Source: Sphingomonadaceae bacterium 3R27C6 (GTDB taxonomy: Bacteria; Pseudomonadota; Alphaproteobacteria; Sphingomonadales; Sphingomonadaceae). Taken from it: DNA of 64,000 nucleotides. Below are positions 18,435 to 27,056 of the stretch, one piece after another. The DNA lies in the NCBI GenBank assembly GCA_005503215.1, contig SCNS01000001.1, positions 124,001-188,000 on the forward strand, given 5' to 3'. The notes beneath the pieces were generated by a model. It worked only from the letters and a program-made list of their open reading frames with translations. It was not told the DNA's origin and did not search any database. The first letter of the stretch is position 1. Each line of letters begins with the position of its first letter. The translations under genes were made by a program, and so were the position numbers.

Positions 18435-19466
18435 TTAGCCCTTGGCGGTGACCTGCCGCAACACCGCGGCGTAGCCCGGCGCAATCGTCATCGAATCATG
18501 CTTGCCCGCGCGGCCGAGCGCGGCATGCACTTCGGGCAGTCGATAACAGGGCACACCCATGAACAGGTGATGCTCGGCGTGATAATTCACCCAATATGGA
18601 GCGACCGTCGCGCGCGCCAGCCAGCCGGCGTGCGTCGTCCGCGCATGGGTGAAGGGGTCCTCGCTGCCCGTCGTCGTGCAGGCATGTTCGGCGATATTGC
18701 GGATCCGCAGATACAGCTGAAAGGTCGTCGCAAGACCCGCGAGCCACAGCAGGTACGGCGTCCAGCCATAGAGCGCGAGCGACACCGCGAGCAGCACCGC
18801 CTGCACGACCAGGAAACGCCCGACCGCGCGCGCCACCGCCATCGCGCCCGCGACGTCGATCGTCGGTGACGTCATGCCGTCGTCGGACTGCTTGTTGAAC
18901 GGTGTCCCCGCCTTGGTGCTCGCGCCGCTTTTCTGCCCCTGTTCGCCGCGTAGCATCGCTTTCAGGCCGACGAAGGCGAATCCGAATTGCGCCATCCGCT
19001 GCTTGAAGAAGGTCTGGCCGGTCAGGTCGCGCAACACCTTGCGCCAAAGGCTGGCGCGCGTGGTGGGGAAGGGCTTCGACAGCGACAGGTCGGGGTCTTC
19101 GGGCTGCTGGGTGAATTTATGATGCTGGAGATGATAGGTGCGATAGGCGATGAGGTCCGATCCGACCGCCGCGCCCGTCAGCCATTGCCCAAGGAAATTG
19201 TTGATTTTCCGGTTGGGATGGAGCGCGCCATGCGCCGCGTCGTGCATCAGGATCGCGAGCCCGAGCTGGCGTCCGCCGACGAAGATGACGGCGAGCAGCC
19301 ATAGGGCAGGGTTCCGCGACCAGGCGGCAAGGCCGACGAGCGCGATGCTGACGATCCATGCATGCGCCACCAGCCAGATGCCGCGCCATGACGATGCGCG
19401 CGTGATCGCCGACCATTCGGCGCGGTCGAAAAAGCGGTCGGGCGGGAACAGGCGAACAGCAGGCAT
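18435..19466 (-). CDS. Membrane fatty acid desaturase-family protein
   Basis: A 343-residue integral membrane di-iron enzyme with the three histidine boxes of fatty acid desaturases and hydroxylases: HDAAHG near residue 76, HLQHHK near 113 and YHAEHH near 292. Several hydrophobic segments surround them. It should introduce a double bond or hydroxyl into a lipid acyl chain or a related hydrophobic substrate; the exact substrate cannot be read from the sequence. Start MPAVRLFPPDRFF was chosen because upstream codons lack homology. Confidence 0.85.
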   Translation of the reverse strand: MPAVRLFPPDRFFDRAEWSAITRASSWRGIWLVAHAWIVSIALVGLAAWSRNPALWLLAVIFVGGRQLGLAILMHDAAHGALHPNRKINNFLGQWLTGAAVGSDLIAYRTYHLQHHKFTQQPEDPDLSLSKPFPTTRASLWRKVLRDLTGQTFFKQRMAQFGFAFVGLKAMLRGEQGQKSGASTKAGTPFNKQSDDGMTSPTIDVAGAMAVARAVGRFLVVQAVLLAVSLALYGWTPYLLWLAGLATTFQLYLRIRNIAEHACTTTGSEDPFTHARTTHAGWLARATVAPYWVNYHAEHHLFMGVPCYRLPEVHAALGRAGKHDSMTIAPGYAAVLRQVTAKG

Positions 19467-19656
19467 GGCTCGACTATAACAAGTTGCGATCCGAAACGTA
19501 ACCCCTTCCGTTTTGGCACAATATCGGCGGAAATCACCGGCTTGCGGTAAGGATTTGGAAACCCCTTTTTGGCCACTGGTCGCCGCGACCAGAAAAGCGG
19601 GGAAGTTCGGAACATTGGGGGTTCGGCGTAACATCATCCGGCCGGGAGGCGGCGAT

Positions 19657-22254
19657 TTGCCATCGGGCGAATCGCTGTTCGATTCACCCGAATTCGTCAT
19701 GCACCTGATGCGCGTGGCGAAGCTGTGGCATTATGTGCTGATCGGCCGCGTCCTTGCATTCCTGACCTTCGCCTTTCTGCCGGGTCTTGCAGGCTTCCTC
19801 GATCACCCTTCGCACTGGCTGGTCATGGCGGCCGGCTTGCCATGCGATGTCGCGCTGACGGTGATCGGGCAGGCGATGCGCAAACCGCGTCCGATCGCGC
19901 ACAGCCGCGTGCGGCTGATGGCGATGCTGTGCATGGCGCTGATCGCGCTTGGCACCTTGCTCAACGCCGCAGCGATGTTCGGCGCGATCGCCGTCCCCGA
20001 CGGCAGCCACCATTTCGATGCTTTTACCGCGATCCACATCGGCTCGCTGCTCGTCGCGGCGTCGGCGGTCGCGGTGGTCCGTCCCGCCTTTTTCGCCTTC
20101 GCGGGTGCAACCGCGCTGGGCGGCGCGATCGGCGTCGCCTCCTGGCCGTTCGCGGTCGCCGGCTTCGTCTTCCTCGGCCTGCTGATCGTCATGATGCGCG
20201 AGGATGTCCGGCACCAGCGCCGCGCGACGCGCGCCGCGCGGCAGGGCGTTAGCGACCAGCAGCGCGCGCTCAATCTGATGCGCGATTTCGAGCGCGCGGG
20301 ACGCGGCTGGTTCTGGGAAACCGATCGTTATGGCCAGCTCGTCTATATCTCGCCGACCGTCGCGGCGCGGCTCGACCGGCCGCTCGCCGACCTGCTCGGC
20401 CATCCCTTTACCGACATCATCCGCAAGCGGATCGGCAACGACGAAAGCGAAGAGCGGACGCTCGGTTTCAGCCTGTCGTCGCGTACACCGTTCAAGGAGC
20501 TGACGGTGCAGGCCGCGGTGCCGGGCGAGGAGCGATGGTGGTCGATTTCGGGCCAGCCGATCAGCAATGAACTCGGCAATTTCCAGGGGTTTCGCGGCAG
20601 CGGAACCGACCTTACCGACAAGAAGAGGTCCGAGCGCGAGATCAACCAGCTCGCGCGCTACGATACGCTCACCGGCCTCGCGAACCGCCGCCACATCACC
20701 GACCTGCTCGAGCGCGCGCTGAAGAGCCATAGCGGGCAGCCGCAGCCCTGCGCGCTGCTGCTGATGGATCTCGACCGCTTCAAGGCGGTCAACGACACGC
20801 TGGGGCATCCCGTCGGCGACCAGTTGCTGCAACAGGTCGCGGGGCGGCTGACGCAGATCGTCGGCGACAAGGGACAGGTCGGGCGGCTCGGCGGCGACGA
20901 GTTCCAGATCGTCGTGCCGCAGCTCAGCCAGCCCGAAAAGCTCGCCGGCATCGCCAATGCGATCATCCTCAGCCTCGCCAAGCCCTTTTCGATCGAGGGA
21001 GAACAGGTCCGCATCGGATCGTCGCTCGGCATCGCGGTATCGGACGGGCAGGGGGTGTCTGCGTCGGCGCTCGTTCGTAACGCCGATCTTGCGCTGTATG
21101 CCGCGAAGGATGCGGGGCGCGGCGTCTATCGTTTCTATGCCGACGCGATGCATAATCAGGCGAGCGAGCGCAAGGCGATCGAGGATGCGCTGCGCGACGC
21201 GCTGGCCAAGGACGAACTCAGACTGCTTTACCAGCCGATCGTCGACGTCGGGAGCGAGCGGATTACCGGGTTCGAGGCGTTGATCCGCTGGCATCACGCG
21301 ACCGACGGGCTGATCAGCCCGTCGAAATTCATTCCCATAGCCGAAGAATCGAACCTGATCGTGCCGATCGGCGAGTGGATCATCCGGTCCGCCTGCGCCG
21401 CGATCGGGCACCTTGGCCCCGGATACCGTGTCGCGGTCAATGTCTCGCCGCGCCAGTTCGCCAACGAAAAGCTGCCGGCGACGATCATGAGCGCGGTGTC
21501 GGCGGCGGGCATCCGTCCCGAGCAGCTCGAGCTTGAGATCACCGAGGGCGTCTTCCTCGACGAGAGTCCCGAAAACCTCGCGATGTTCCAGAAGTTGAAG
21601 CGCACCGGCGTGCGGCTGGCGCTCGACGATTTCGGCACTGGCTATTCGGCGCTCGGCTATCTGAAAAAGGCACCCTTCGATAAGATCAAGATCGACCAGA
21701 GCTTCGTCCTCGGCGCCGCCGATCCCAGCAGCATGAACGCCGCGATCATTTCGTCGATCGTCGGGCTGGCCGCCGCGCTCGACATGGAAACGACCGCCGA
21801 AGGGGTCGAGACGCACGACGACCTCGCGCTGATCCGCGGGCTCGGGTGCAGCCATGTCCAGGGTTATATCTATGGGCGTCCGATGGATCTGGTCGAGGTG
21901 CTGGCCCTGCTTCGCGAGGGCGGCGGCCGCGCCGAGGCGAAGGGGTATAAGAGCGCGCGCGAGGCGCGGCTGACGACCTTTCGCACGATCCAGGTCGGCA
22001 GCGGGGGGTATCGCTATGAGGGGATCGTCCGCAACATATCGTCGCGCGGCGCGCTGATCGAGGGACTATGGAATGTCCCGCCCGGGACGGTGCTGACGCT
22101 CGAATTCGGCGCAGACCAGAGCTTCGATGCCGAGGCGCGCTGGTCGGCGGGCAATCGCGTCGGCGTGAAATTTGCCGAGGCGGTCGAGATCGACGGGCTG
22201 ATTGGCCCGAAGACGGTCACGCCGGCGCGGGGACGAATCCGCCGCGCCGCGTGA
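19657..22254 (+). CDS. Membrane PAS-GGDEF-EAL-PilZ c-di-GMP protein
   Basis: About 865 residues. An N-terminal block of six or so membrane helices is followed by a PAS domain (around GWFWETDRYGQLVYISP). Next is a GGDEF domain with intact RLGGDEFQIV, then an EAL domain with FEALIRW, ELEITEG, DDFGTGYS, KIDQSF and AEGVET intact. A C-terminal PilZ-like domain follows (IVRNISSRGALIEG). It may both make and degrade c-di-GMP and sense it. No RxxD inhibitory site is seen before GGDEF. The TTG at 19657 was chosen because GGGAGG lies seven bases upstream; ATG 19699 is the alternative. Confidence 0.88.
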   Translation: MPSGESLFDSPEFVMHLMRVAKLWHYVLIGRVLAFLTFAFLPGLAGFLDHPSHWLVMAAGLPCDVALTVIGQAMRKPRPIAHSRVRLMAMLCMALIALGTLLNAAAMFGAIAVPDGSHHFDAFTAIHIGSLLVAASAVAVVRPAFFAFAGATALGGAIGVASWPFAVAGFVFLGLLIVMMREDVRHQRRATRAARQGVSDQQRALNLMRDFERAGRGWFWETDRYGQLVYISPTVAARLDRPLADLLGHPFTDIIRKRIGNDESEERTLGFSLSSRTPFKELTVQAAVPGEERWWSISGQPISNELGNFQGFRGSGTDLTDKKRSEREINQLARYDTLTGLANRRHITDLLERALKSHSGQPQPCALLLMDLDRFKAVNDTLGHPVGDQLLQQVAGRLTQIVGDKGQVGRLGGDEFQIVVPQLSQPEKLAGIANAIILSLAKPFSIEGEQVRIGSSLGIAVSDGQGVSASALVRNADLALYAAKDAGRGVYRFYADAMHNQASERKAIEDALRDALAKDELRLLYQPIVDVGSERITGFEALIRWHHATDGLISPSKFIPIAEESNLIVPIGEWIIRSACAAIGHLGPGYRVAVNVSPRQFANEKLPATIMSAVSAAGIRPEQLELEITEGVFLDESPENLAMFQKLKRTGVRLALDDFGTGYSALGYLKKAPFDKIKIDQSFVLGAADPSSMNAAIISSIVGLAAALDMETTAEGVETHDDLALIRGLGCSHVQGYIYGRPMDLVEVLALLREGGGRAEAKGYKSAREARLTTFRTIQVGSGGYRYEGIVRNISSRGALIEGLWNVPPGTVLTLEFGADQSFDAEARWSAGNRVGVKFAEAVEIDGLIGPKTVTPARGRIRRAA

Positions 22255-22263
22255 CGGCCGCGA

Positions 22264-23535
22264 TCAATCGGCGATGCGGCCGCGCGCCATCACCCAATCG
22301 ACCTTTTCCAGCACGGTAACGTCGCTCAGCGGGTCGCCGCTGACCGCGATCATGTCGGCCGACATGCCCGGCGCGATGCGGCCGATCTCGTTTTCGAGCG
22401 ACAACAGTTTCGCGGCGACCGTCGTCGCGCTCGCCAGCGCCTCGCGCGGGGTGAGGCCATGTTTGACGAGTAGCGCGAACTCCTGCCCGTTGCGGCCATG
22501 TTCGAACACGCCGGCGTCGGTGCCGAAGGCGACCGGGACGCCGAGCGCCTTCGCGCGAGTCACCGCCTTGCCGACGTCGTTCAGCGTCATGCGCACCTTG
22601 GTCTCGACCGTCGGGGTATAGATGCCCTTGCCGAGCCGCTCGCGGATGCCCTCGAACGCCATCAGCGTCGGGACGAGATAGGTGCCCTTTGCCTTCATCA
22701 CCTTCAGCGTCGCATCGTCGGCGAAGGTGCCATGTTCGATGCTGTCGATGCCCGCGGCGGCCGAGGCGGTGATCCCGCCCGCGCCATGCGCATGCGCCAT
22801 GACCTTCAGGCCCAGCGAATGCGCGGTGTCGGCGATGCTCTGCAATTCGGGGCTGGTGAAATGGCCTTCGAGCCCGCGCCCCTGCTGCGACAGCACGCCG
22901 CCGGTCGCGGTGATCTTGATGACGTCGGCGCCCGCGCGCGACGCCTTGCGCACCTTTTCGGCGCATTCGAGCGGGCCGGTGCAGGTATAGCCGAGGTCGA
23001 GCACGTCGTGGATATCCTCGCGGAATCCGGTCACGTCGCCATGCCCGCCGATGATCGACAATGAGGGTCCCGCCGCGACGATGCGCGGCCCTTCGATAAA
23101 GCCGTTGGTCGTACCGCGGCGGAGCGAATAGGCGGTATATTGCGCCGAGCCGGCTTCGCGTACGGTGGTGAAGCCCGCGCGGAGCGTGATCGCGGCATTT
23201 TTCGCGCCGACGACAACGCCCCATTCGTCGGGGTCGACCGTCGCGGCACGATAATCCTCGCCCGGATCGCCGGTCAGGTGGACGTGCAGGTCGACGAGGC
23301 CGGGCAGCAAAGTCTTGTCGCCAAGGTCGACAACCTCGGCGCCGGCGGGCGCTTCGGCGCGACCGGGGGTGATCGCGGTGATGCGGTCGTCGGTGATGGT
23401 AACGGTCGACGGGCCCTGTGCGGGTTTGCTGGCGTCGGTGATGACGCGGCCGGCATAGACGATAGTGGTTTTCGCATAGGCCGTCGTGCCGAGCAGCGCG
23501 AGCGTCGCTGCTGCGACCATTCCCAATTTACGCAT
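22264..23535 (-). CDS. Exported amidohydrolase (imidazolonepropionase/prolidase-like)
   Basis: A 423-residue metal-dependent amidohydrolase with a signal peptide (MRKLGMVAAATLALLGTTAYA). Metal ligands are visible: VDLHVHLTG (HxH), a lysine in VIKITATGG, histidines in MAHAHGAGG and IEHGTF, and the aspartate in FGTDAGVF. This pattern is shared with exported Xaa-Pro/Xaa-Arg dipeptidases of the amidohydrolase superfamily, so a periplasmic dipeptidase is likely but unproven. GGGGAGA precedes the ATG. Transcribed alone, after the terminator of the RcnB-like gene. Confidence 0.85.
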   Translation of the reverse strand: MRKLGMVAAATLALLGTTAYAKTTIVYAGRVITDASKPAQGPSTVTITDDRITAITPGRAEAPAGAEVVDLGDKTLLPGLVDLHVHLTGDPGEDYRAATVDPDEWGVVVGAKNAAITLRAGFTTVREAGSAQYTAYSLRRGTTNGFIEGPRIVAAGPSLSIIGGHGDVTGFREDIHDVLDLGYTCTGPLECAEKVRKASRAGADVIKITATGGVLSQQGRGLEGHFTSPELQSIADTAHSLGLKVMAHAHGAGGITASAAAGIDSIEHGTFADDATLKVMKAKGTYLVPTLMAFEGIRERLGKGIYTPTVETKVRMTLNDVGKAVTRAKALGVPVAFGTDAGVFEHGRNGQEFALLVKHGLTPREALASATTVAAKLLSLENEIGRIAPGMSADMIAVSGDPLSDVTVLEKVDWVMARGRIAD

Positions 23536-23593
23536 GAAGTCTCCCCTGTCTGATCGCGCCACCGTGGCGCGGCGGGCGGGGGAGGGCAAGCGC

Positions 23594-23624
23594 ATAAAAA
23601 GAGGGGCCGGCGGACCGACCCCTC
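23594..23624 (-). terminator. Intrinsic terminator of the RcnB-like gene
   Basis: On the minus strand a ten-base-pair GC-rich stem (arms 23601-23610 and 23615-23624, one G-U pair, four-base loop) is followed directly by TTTTTATGCG. It lies 30 bases after the stop of the minus-strand gene at 23654. Confidence 0.8.
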
Positions 23625-23653
23625 AGTTTGTCATCTGATAACCGAAAGGAATA

Positions 23654-24709
23654 TTACCAGAAGAAATCGTAAATCACGTCGATCACTTCGCCCGAGTAGG
23701 TGTCGACCAGAAGCGCATCATTGTAATAGCGGATCCAGCGCGCGCCTCCATAAGCGGGCGGCAGGCGGTAATAGCCCGGATCGTTGATCCAGTAGCGCTG
23801 GCTGTAGAACAGCGAGTTCAGCGAAAAACCGATGCTGAACCGCGTGTAGCCATAACCGCGATACGGGTTGTAATAGCGCGGCATGCGGTAATAGTGCCGG
23901 TTCCGCTCGCGATAGCTGCGCCAGTCGTAGCGGCGGTCATTGCGCCAGTCACGGTTCCACCGATTGTTGCGGTCGCCCCGGTCCCAGCGATCGTTGCGGC
24001 CGTCGCGATAGCGCCGGTCGACATAGCCGTTGCGATTATTGTCCCAGCGGCGGTCGACGCGGTTGTTGTCGTTGCGATCCCAGCGGCGATCGAGATCGCC
24101 ATTGCGATTGCGGTCGTAGCGGCGGTCGACCTGGCCATTGCGGTTGCGGTCCCACTGACGATCGACCCGGCCGTCGCGATTGCGATCCCACTGGCGGTCG
24201 GTGCGGCCGTCGCGGTTGCGGTCATAGGTGTCGCGCTGGCGCTGTTCGGCCTGACGCTGCCACTGCTGGCGCTGGGCTTGCCGCTGCTGGTCGTTACCGC
24301 GCTGCTGCTGCCACCGCTCGCGCTGGGCCTGACGCTGCTGGTCGTTGCCGCGCTGCTGCTGCCACCGCTCGCGCTGAGCCTGACGTTGCTGGTCGTTACC
24401 ACGCTGCTGTTGCCACTGCTGCCGCTGCGCCTGACGTTGCTGGTCGTTACCACGCTCTCGCCATTGCTGCTGGCGCATTTCGCTGCGCTGCTGGCGCTCG
24501 ACCCGCGGCTGCTGGCTTTGCTGGCGCTCAGGGCGGGCCTGGCCGCCCCAATTGCCGCCGCGGCGTGCTTCGGGGCCGCGTGGTCCGCGGTCCTCCCGGT
24601 CGCCGCGCTGCGCGATCTGCACCCGCTCGCCCGACGCCTGTGCGGCTGCCGGGGCGATTGGAGTCAGGATCGTCGCAGCGATCAGCAACCCTCCGAACAT
24701 CTTCTTCAT
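23654..24709 (-). CDS. RcnB-like exported protein with EF-hand-like and Q/R repeats
   Basis: A 351-residue secreted protein: signal peptide (1-24), Arg/Gln-rich region, four 17-residue repeats starting RGNDQQRQAQR (86-153), six 12-residue repeats of the form DRNRDGRxDRxW (163-234), then an RcnB-like C-terminus (WINDPGYYRLPPAY, WIRYYNDALLVD, VIDVIYDFFW). RcnB proteins are small periplasmic factors, linked in E. coli to Ni/Co homeostasis. The DxNxDGxxD spacing resembles EF-hand/dockerin calcium loops, suggesting metal binding, but the basic residues are unusual. Start MKKMFGG chosen; MENGE upstream is an in-frame alternative. Confidence 0.8.
   Translation of the reverse strand: MKKMFGGLLIAATILTPIAPAAAQASGERVQIAQRGDREDRGPRGPEARRGGNWGGQARPERQQSQQPRVERQQRSEMRQQQWRERGNDQQRQAQRQQWQQQRGNDQQRQAQRERWQQQRGNDQQRQAQRERWQQQRGNDQQRQAQRQQWQRQAEQRQRDTYDRNRDGRTDRQWDRNRDGRVDRQWDRNRNGQVDRRYDRNRNGDLDRRWDRNDNNRVDRRWDNNRNGYVDRRYRDGRNDRWDRGDRNNRWNRDWRNDRRYDWRSYRERNRHYYRMPRYYNPYRGYGYTRFSIGFSLNSLFYSQRYWINDPGYYRLPPAYGGARWIRYYNDALLVDTYSGEVIDVIYDFFW
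24008..24223 (-). repeat. Six 36-bp coding repeats (12-residue EF-hand-like units)
   Basis: Six consecutive 36-base units encode D-R-N-R/D-D/N-G/N-x-x-D-R-x-W/Y inside the RcnB-like gene. They are in-frame and diverged in sequence, so they are stable rather than recent slippage products. Confidence 0.8.
24251..24454 (-). repeat. Four 51-bp tandem repeats (17-residue Gln/Arg units)
   Basis: Four near-identical 51-base units encode RGNDQQRQAQR followed by a QQWQQQ- or ERWQQQ-like tail. High identity between units suggests recent duplication and possible copy-number variation between strains. The frame is kept by unit changes because 51 is a multiple of three. Confidence 0.8.
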
Positions 24710-24843
24710 CTCGCCATTCTCCAACTCATGTCCCGTGTGCTGGAGACGCCAGCCGGGATGATGAATCGATTCTTACCAGTGGCAAGATGATCGATGGCTG
24801 ACCGCGCTGTTGCCTGCGGTTCAGCTAGATGAACGGGCCGCGG

Positions 24844-25389
24844 TCAGCTGCCCGGCGGCAGACGGAGCGCGGGAACGGCGCGCGCCGCGTCTTCGGGGCG
24901 GATGCCCGGCGGGGGGGCGGCGGCGATGCGCTCCTCGCCGCGGATCACGCGCCCGGCGAGCCGGATCGCGGTGCGGATGCGCGGATAGGTGCCGCAGCGG
25001 CAGATATTGGTCATTGCCGCGTCGATCTCGGCATCGCTGGGATTGCTGTTCGATCGGAGGAGGGCTGCGGCGGCCATGATCATCCCCGACTGGCAGAACC
25101 CGCATTGCGGAACCTGCTCGGCGACCCACGCCTGCTGCACCGGATGGCTGCGGTCGCGCGCCAGCCCCTCGATCGTCGTGACGAAGCGGCCCTCGCACTC
25201 GGCGATCGTGACCATGCAGCTGCGAATCGCCTCGCCGTCGATGTCGACGGTGCAGGCACCGCATTCGCCGGTGCCGCAGCCATATTTGGTGCCCGTCAGG
25301 TTCGACGCGTCGCGCAGCGCCCACAGCAGGGGCGTTTCGGGCTCCATGCGATATTCGACCGGGCGGTCGTTGACCGAGAATCGCGTCAT
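24844..25389 (-). CDS. 2Fe-2S subunit of a molybdenum hydroxylase (orphan)
   Basis: A 181-residue protein with two iron-sulfur domains. A plant-ferredoxin-like cluster site (YGCGTGECGACT and a later cysteine) is followed by the helical second site (CGFCQSGM and CRCGTY). This is the small subunit of xanthine-dehydrogenase-family enzymes such as isoquinoline 1-oxidoreductase or aldehyde oxidase. The molybdopterin subunit normally lies next to it, but here the neighbours are the RcnB-like gene and an aldolase, so the partner must be elsewhere or the protein serves another role. A C-terminal extension of about 30 residues is present. Confidence 0.88.
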   Translation of the reverse strand: MTRFSVNDRPVEYRMEPETPLLWALRDASNLTGTKYGCGTGECGACTVDIDGEAIRSCMVTIAECEGRFVTTIEGLARDRSHPVQQAWVAEQVPQCGFCQSGMIMAAAALLRSNSNPSDAEIDAAMTNICRCGTYPRIRTAIRLAGRVIRGEERIAAAPPPGIRPEDAARAVPALRLPPGS

Positions 25390-25416
25390 GCCGCCCTTGT
25401 TAGCGCACCGGCCGGA

Positions 25417-26181
25417 TTAGTCACGCCAGCTTGAGTCGATCTTGTCGACCTTGCGCACCATTGCGTCGAATTCGGCTTTGCCCGCCTGTCCGGGGATCGA
25501 CGCCATGAACAGGTCGCGCTGGTGGACCGCGATCACCTCGCTCGGGACGGTGATCGGCTTGCCCATGCTCATCGTCGCCATCTGAATCTCGCACGCGCGC
25601 TGCAGCGCCCAATATTTGATGAAGGCTTCGGTCAGCGTCTTGCCCATCACGACGGGGCCGTGATTCTTGAGCATCAGGATGCGCTTGTCGCCGAGGTTCT
25701 GGACGAGCCGTTCGCCTTCCTCCTCGCGCACCGTGACGCCCTCGAAATCATGATAGGCGAGCTGGCCGGCGAAGTTGCAGGCGTAGAAATTGACCGGCTG
25801 CAACCCACCTTCGAGTGCGCAGACGGCGACCGTCGCGGTCGTGTGGGTGTGGATGATCGCATGCGCGTCGGGCAGCACGCGGTGGAACAGGCTGTGCTGG
25901 ACGAAGCCCGCCTTGTTCACGTGCCAGGGATTGTCCTCGTCGACCTTGTTGCCGTCGATGTCGATCTTGATCAGGTTCGACGCCGTCACTTCGCTGAAAT
26001 GCAGGCCATAGGGGTTGATCAGGAAGGCGCCTTCCTCGTCCGGGACCTTCACCGTGATATGGTTGAAGATCATCTCGTCCCAGCCCATCATCGCGAAGAT
26101 GCGGTAGCAGGCGGCAAGCTCTTGCCGCGCCGTCCATTCGGCTTCGCTATATTTGCTGTTGCGCTTGAGCTGGGTCGCCAT
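25417..26181 (-). CDS. Class II aldolase/adducin-family protein
   Basis: A 254-residue zinc-dependent aldolase-like protein. It has the metal-binding HTHTTATVAV near residue 110, an early NHITVKVPDE, and MLKNHGPVVMGKT with the third histidine. Relatives include fuculose-phosphate aldolases, decarboxylases and proteins of unknown function. It lies 27 bases from the 2Fe-2S gene in the same direction and may be cotranscribed. Substrate not predictable. Confidence 0.85.
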   Translation of the reverse strand: MATQLKRNSKYSEAEWTARQELAACYRIFAMMGWDEMIFNHITVKVPDEEGAFLINPYGLHFSEVTASNLIKIDIDGNKVDEDNPWHVNKAGFVQHSLFHRVLPDAHAIIHTHTTATVAVCALEGGLQPVNFYACNFAGQLAYHDFEGVTVREEEGERLVQNLGDKRILMLKNHGPVVMGKTLTEAFIKYWALQRACEIQMATMSMGKPITVPSEVIAVHQRDLFMASIPGQAGKAEFDAMVRKVDKIDSSWRD

Positions 26182-26459
26182 GGCCTGTCCCTCATTGTGA
26201 TGTTAGTTTCGTCCTGCTACCTATGCCATAAGGATGGGGCGCGGCACAATCCCGGGAGCGGGCGAGGCGGTTCCATAGCGAGGCAGGCGCGGTTTACCGC
26301 GCAAGGGCTTGCATTTTGCCGCGAATCCTTTTAGTGGCCCAGCCATCGGAACGTCGCGGGTTCGCGGCGCTTCTTTTATTGCCCTTATATCGGCGATTTA
26401 TGGCGGACCGGATGGCCGGTAGCCGTTCATCGTTGGACGAACCGGAGACGACACGGCGT

Positions 26460-26666
26460 ATGCAGATCATCGTTCGCGACAATAATGTCGACCAGGCCCT
26501 TCGCGCGCTCAAGAAGAAGCTGCAGCGTGAGGGCGTGTATCGCGAAATGAAGCTGCGCCGTCATTACGAGAAGCCCAGCGAAAAGCGCGCGCGTGAGCAC
26601 GCCGCCGCTGTCCGCCGCGCCCGCAAGATGGAGCGCAAGCGGATGGAGCGCGACGGTATCAAGTAA
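26460..26666 (+). CDS. rpsU: 30S ribosomal protein S21
   Basis: A 68-residue basic protein, [20 protein letters not shown]..., the standard S21 sequence with an Arg/Lys-rich C-terminal helix. The start at 26460 is fixed by homology; the frame extends upstream without meaning. It has its own strong terminator and an upstream gap of 278 bases that holds no other gene. Confidence 0.97.
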   Translation: MQIIVRDNNVDQALRALKKKLQREGVYREMKLRRHYEKPSEKRAREHAAAVRRARKMERKRMERDGIK

Positions 26667-26696
26667 GACCGTCTCCCGTTCGGGATCCTGATCGTG

Positions 26697-26729
26697 AAAA
26701 GGGCGCCGCGGCAACGCGGCGCCCTTTTT
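26697..26729 (+). terminator. Intrinsic terminator of rpsU
   Basis: A perfect ten-base-pair stem GGGCGCCGCG / CGCGGCGCCC with a GCAA loop is preceded by AAAA and followed by TTTTT, 30 bases after the rpsU stop. A textbook Rho-independent terminator. Confidence 0.95.
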
Positions 26730-26780
26730 CGTTGGCGCGGGGCGGGATGGCGGTTTTCGACCGGTTGCGGACTTTTTTCT

Positions 26781-26897
26781 CCCCTCCCGCTTGCGGGAGG
26801 GGTCGGGGGAGGGCCTGTGACGGTGCGATAACCCTCCCCGCTGCGGCTAGCCAGCAAGCTGGCAAGCCTCGCTGCCCTTCCCGCAGGCGGGAGGGGT
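26781..26897. repeat. Composite palindromic repeat
   Basis: CCCCTCCCGCTTGCGGGAGG with its final GG (26781-26802) is identical to the hairpin at 6208-6229. It is followed by GCCAGCAAGCTGGC and by a second CCCGC...GCGGG palindrome ending near 26897. This looks like a dispersed REP-like family built from Gly/Pro-codon-like GC palindromes. Confidence 0.7.
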
Positions 26898-27056
26898 GAT
26901 CAGCTCGCTGCTGTAATTGCCGCTTCCCACCCCAAAAACGACATTGGCGGATAAGCATCACCCGCGCATATTGCCTCTGGACCGCCGCGCGCCGCACGGC
27001 CTATAGGCCTCGCCAGCATTTTCGCCCCGGCCGGGGCAGCGGAAGGATCAGCTAAG

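Larger units (their letters stand above)
26667..27056. other. Gene-free region with palindromic repeats
   Basis: 390 bases between rpsU and the FKBP gene. After the rpsU terminator it holds a composite of short palindromes (26781-26897) and then about 150 bases in which I see no gene or RNA. The promoter of the FKBP gene must lie here but is not obvious. Confidence 0.6.

Noticed and set aside
19684-21855. 723-residue open frame on the minus strand
   Set aside because: It runs antisense to the GGDEF-EAL protein; no motifs and typical shadow composition.
23894-24790. 298-residue hydrophobic frame on the plus strand
   Set aside because: Its Val/Ala/Leu periodic pattern is the mirror of the DRNRDG and Q/R coding repeats of the RcnB-like gene; a false membrane protein.
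26781-26897. Possible CRISPR-like repeats
   Set aside because: Only palindromic units of differing sequence without regular spacers, and no cas genes in the window.
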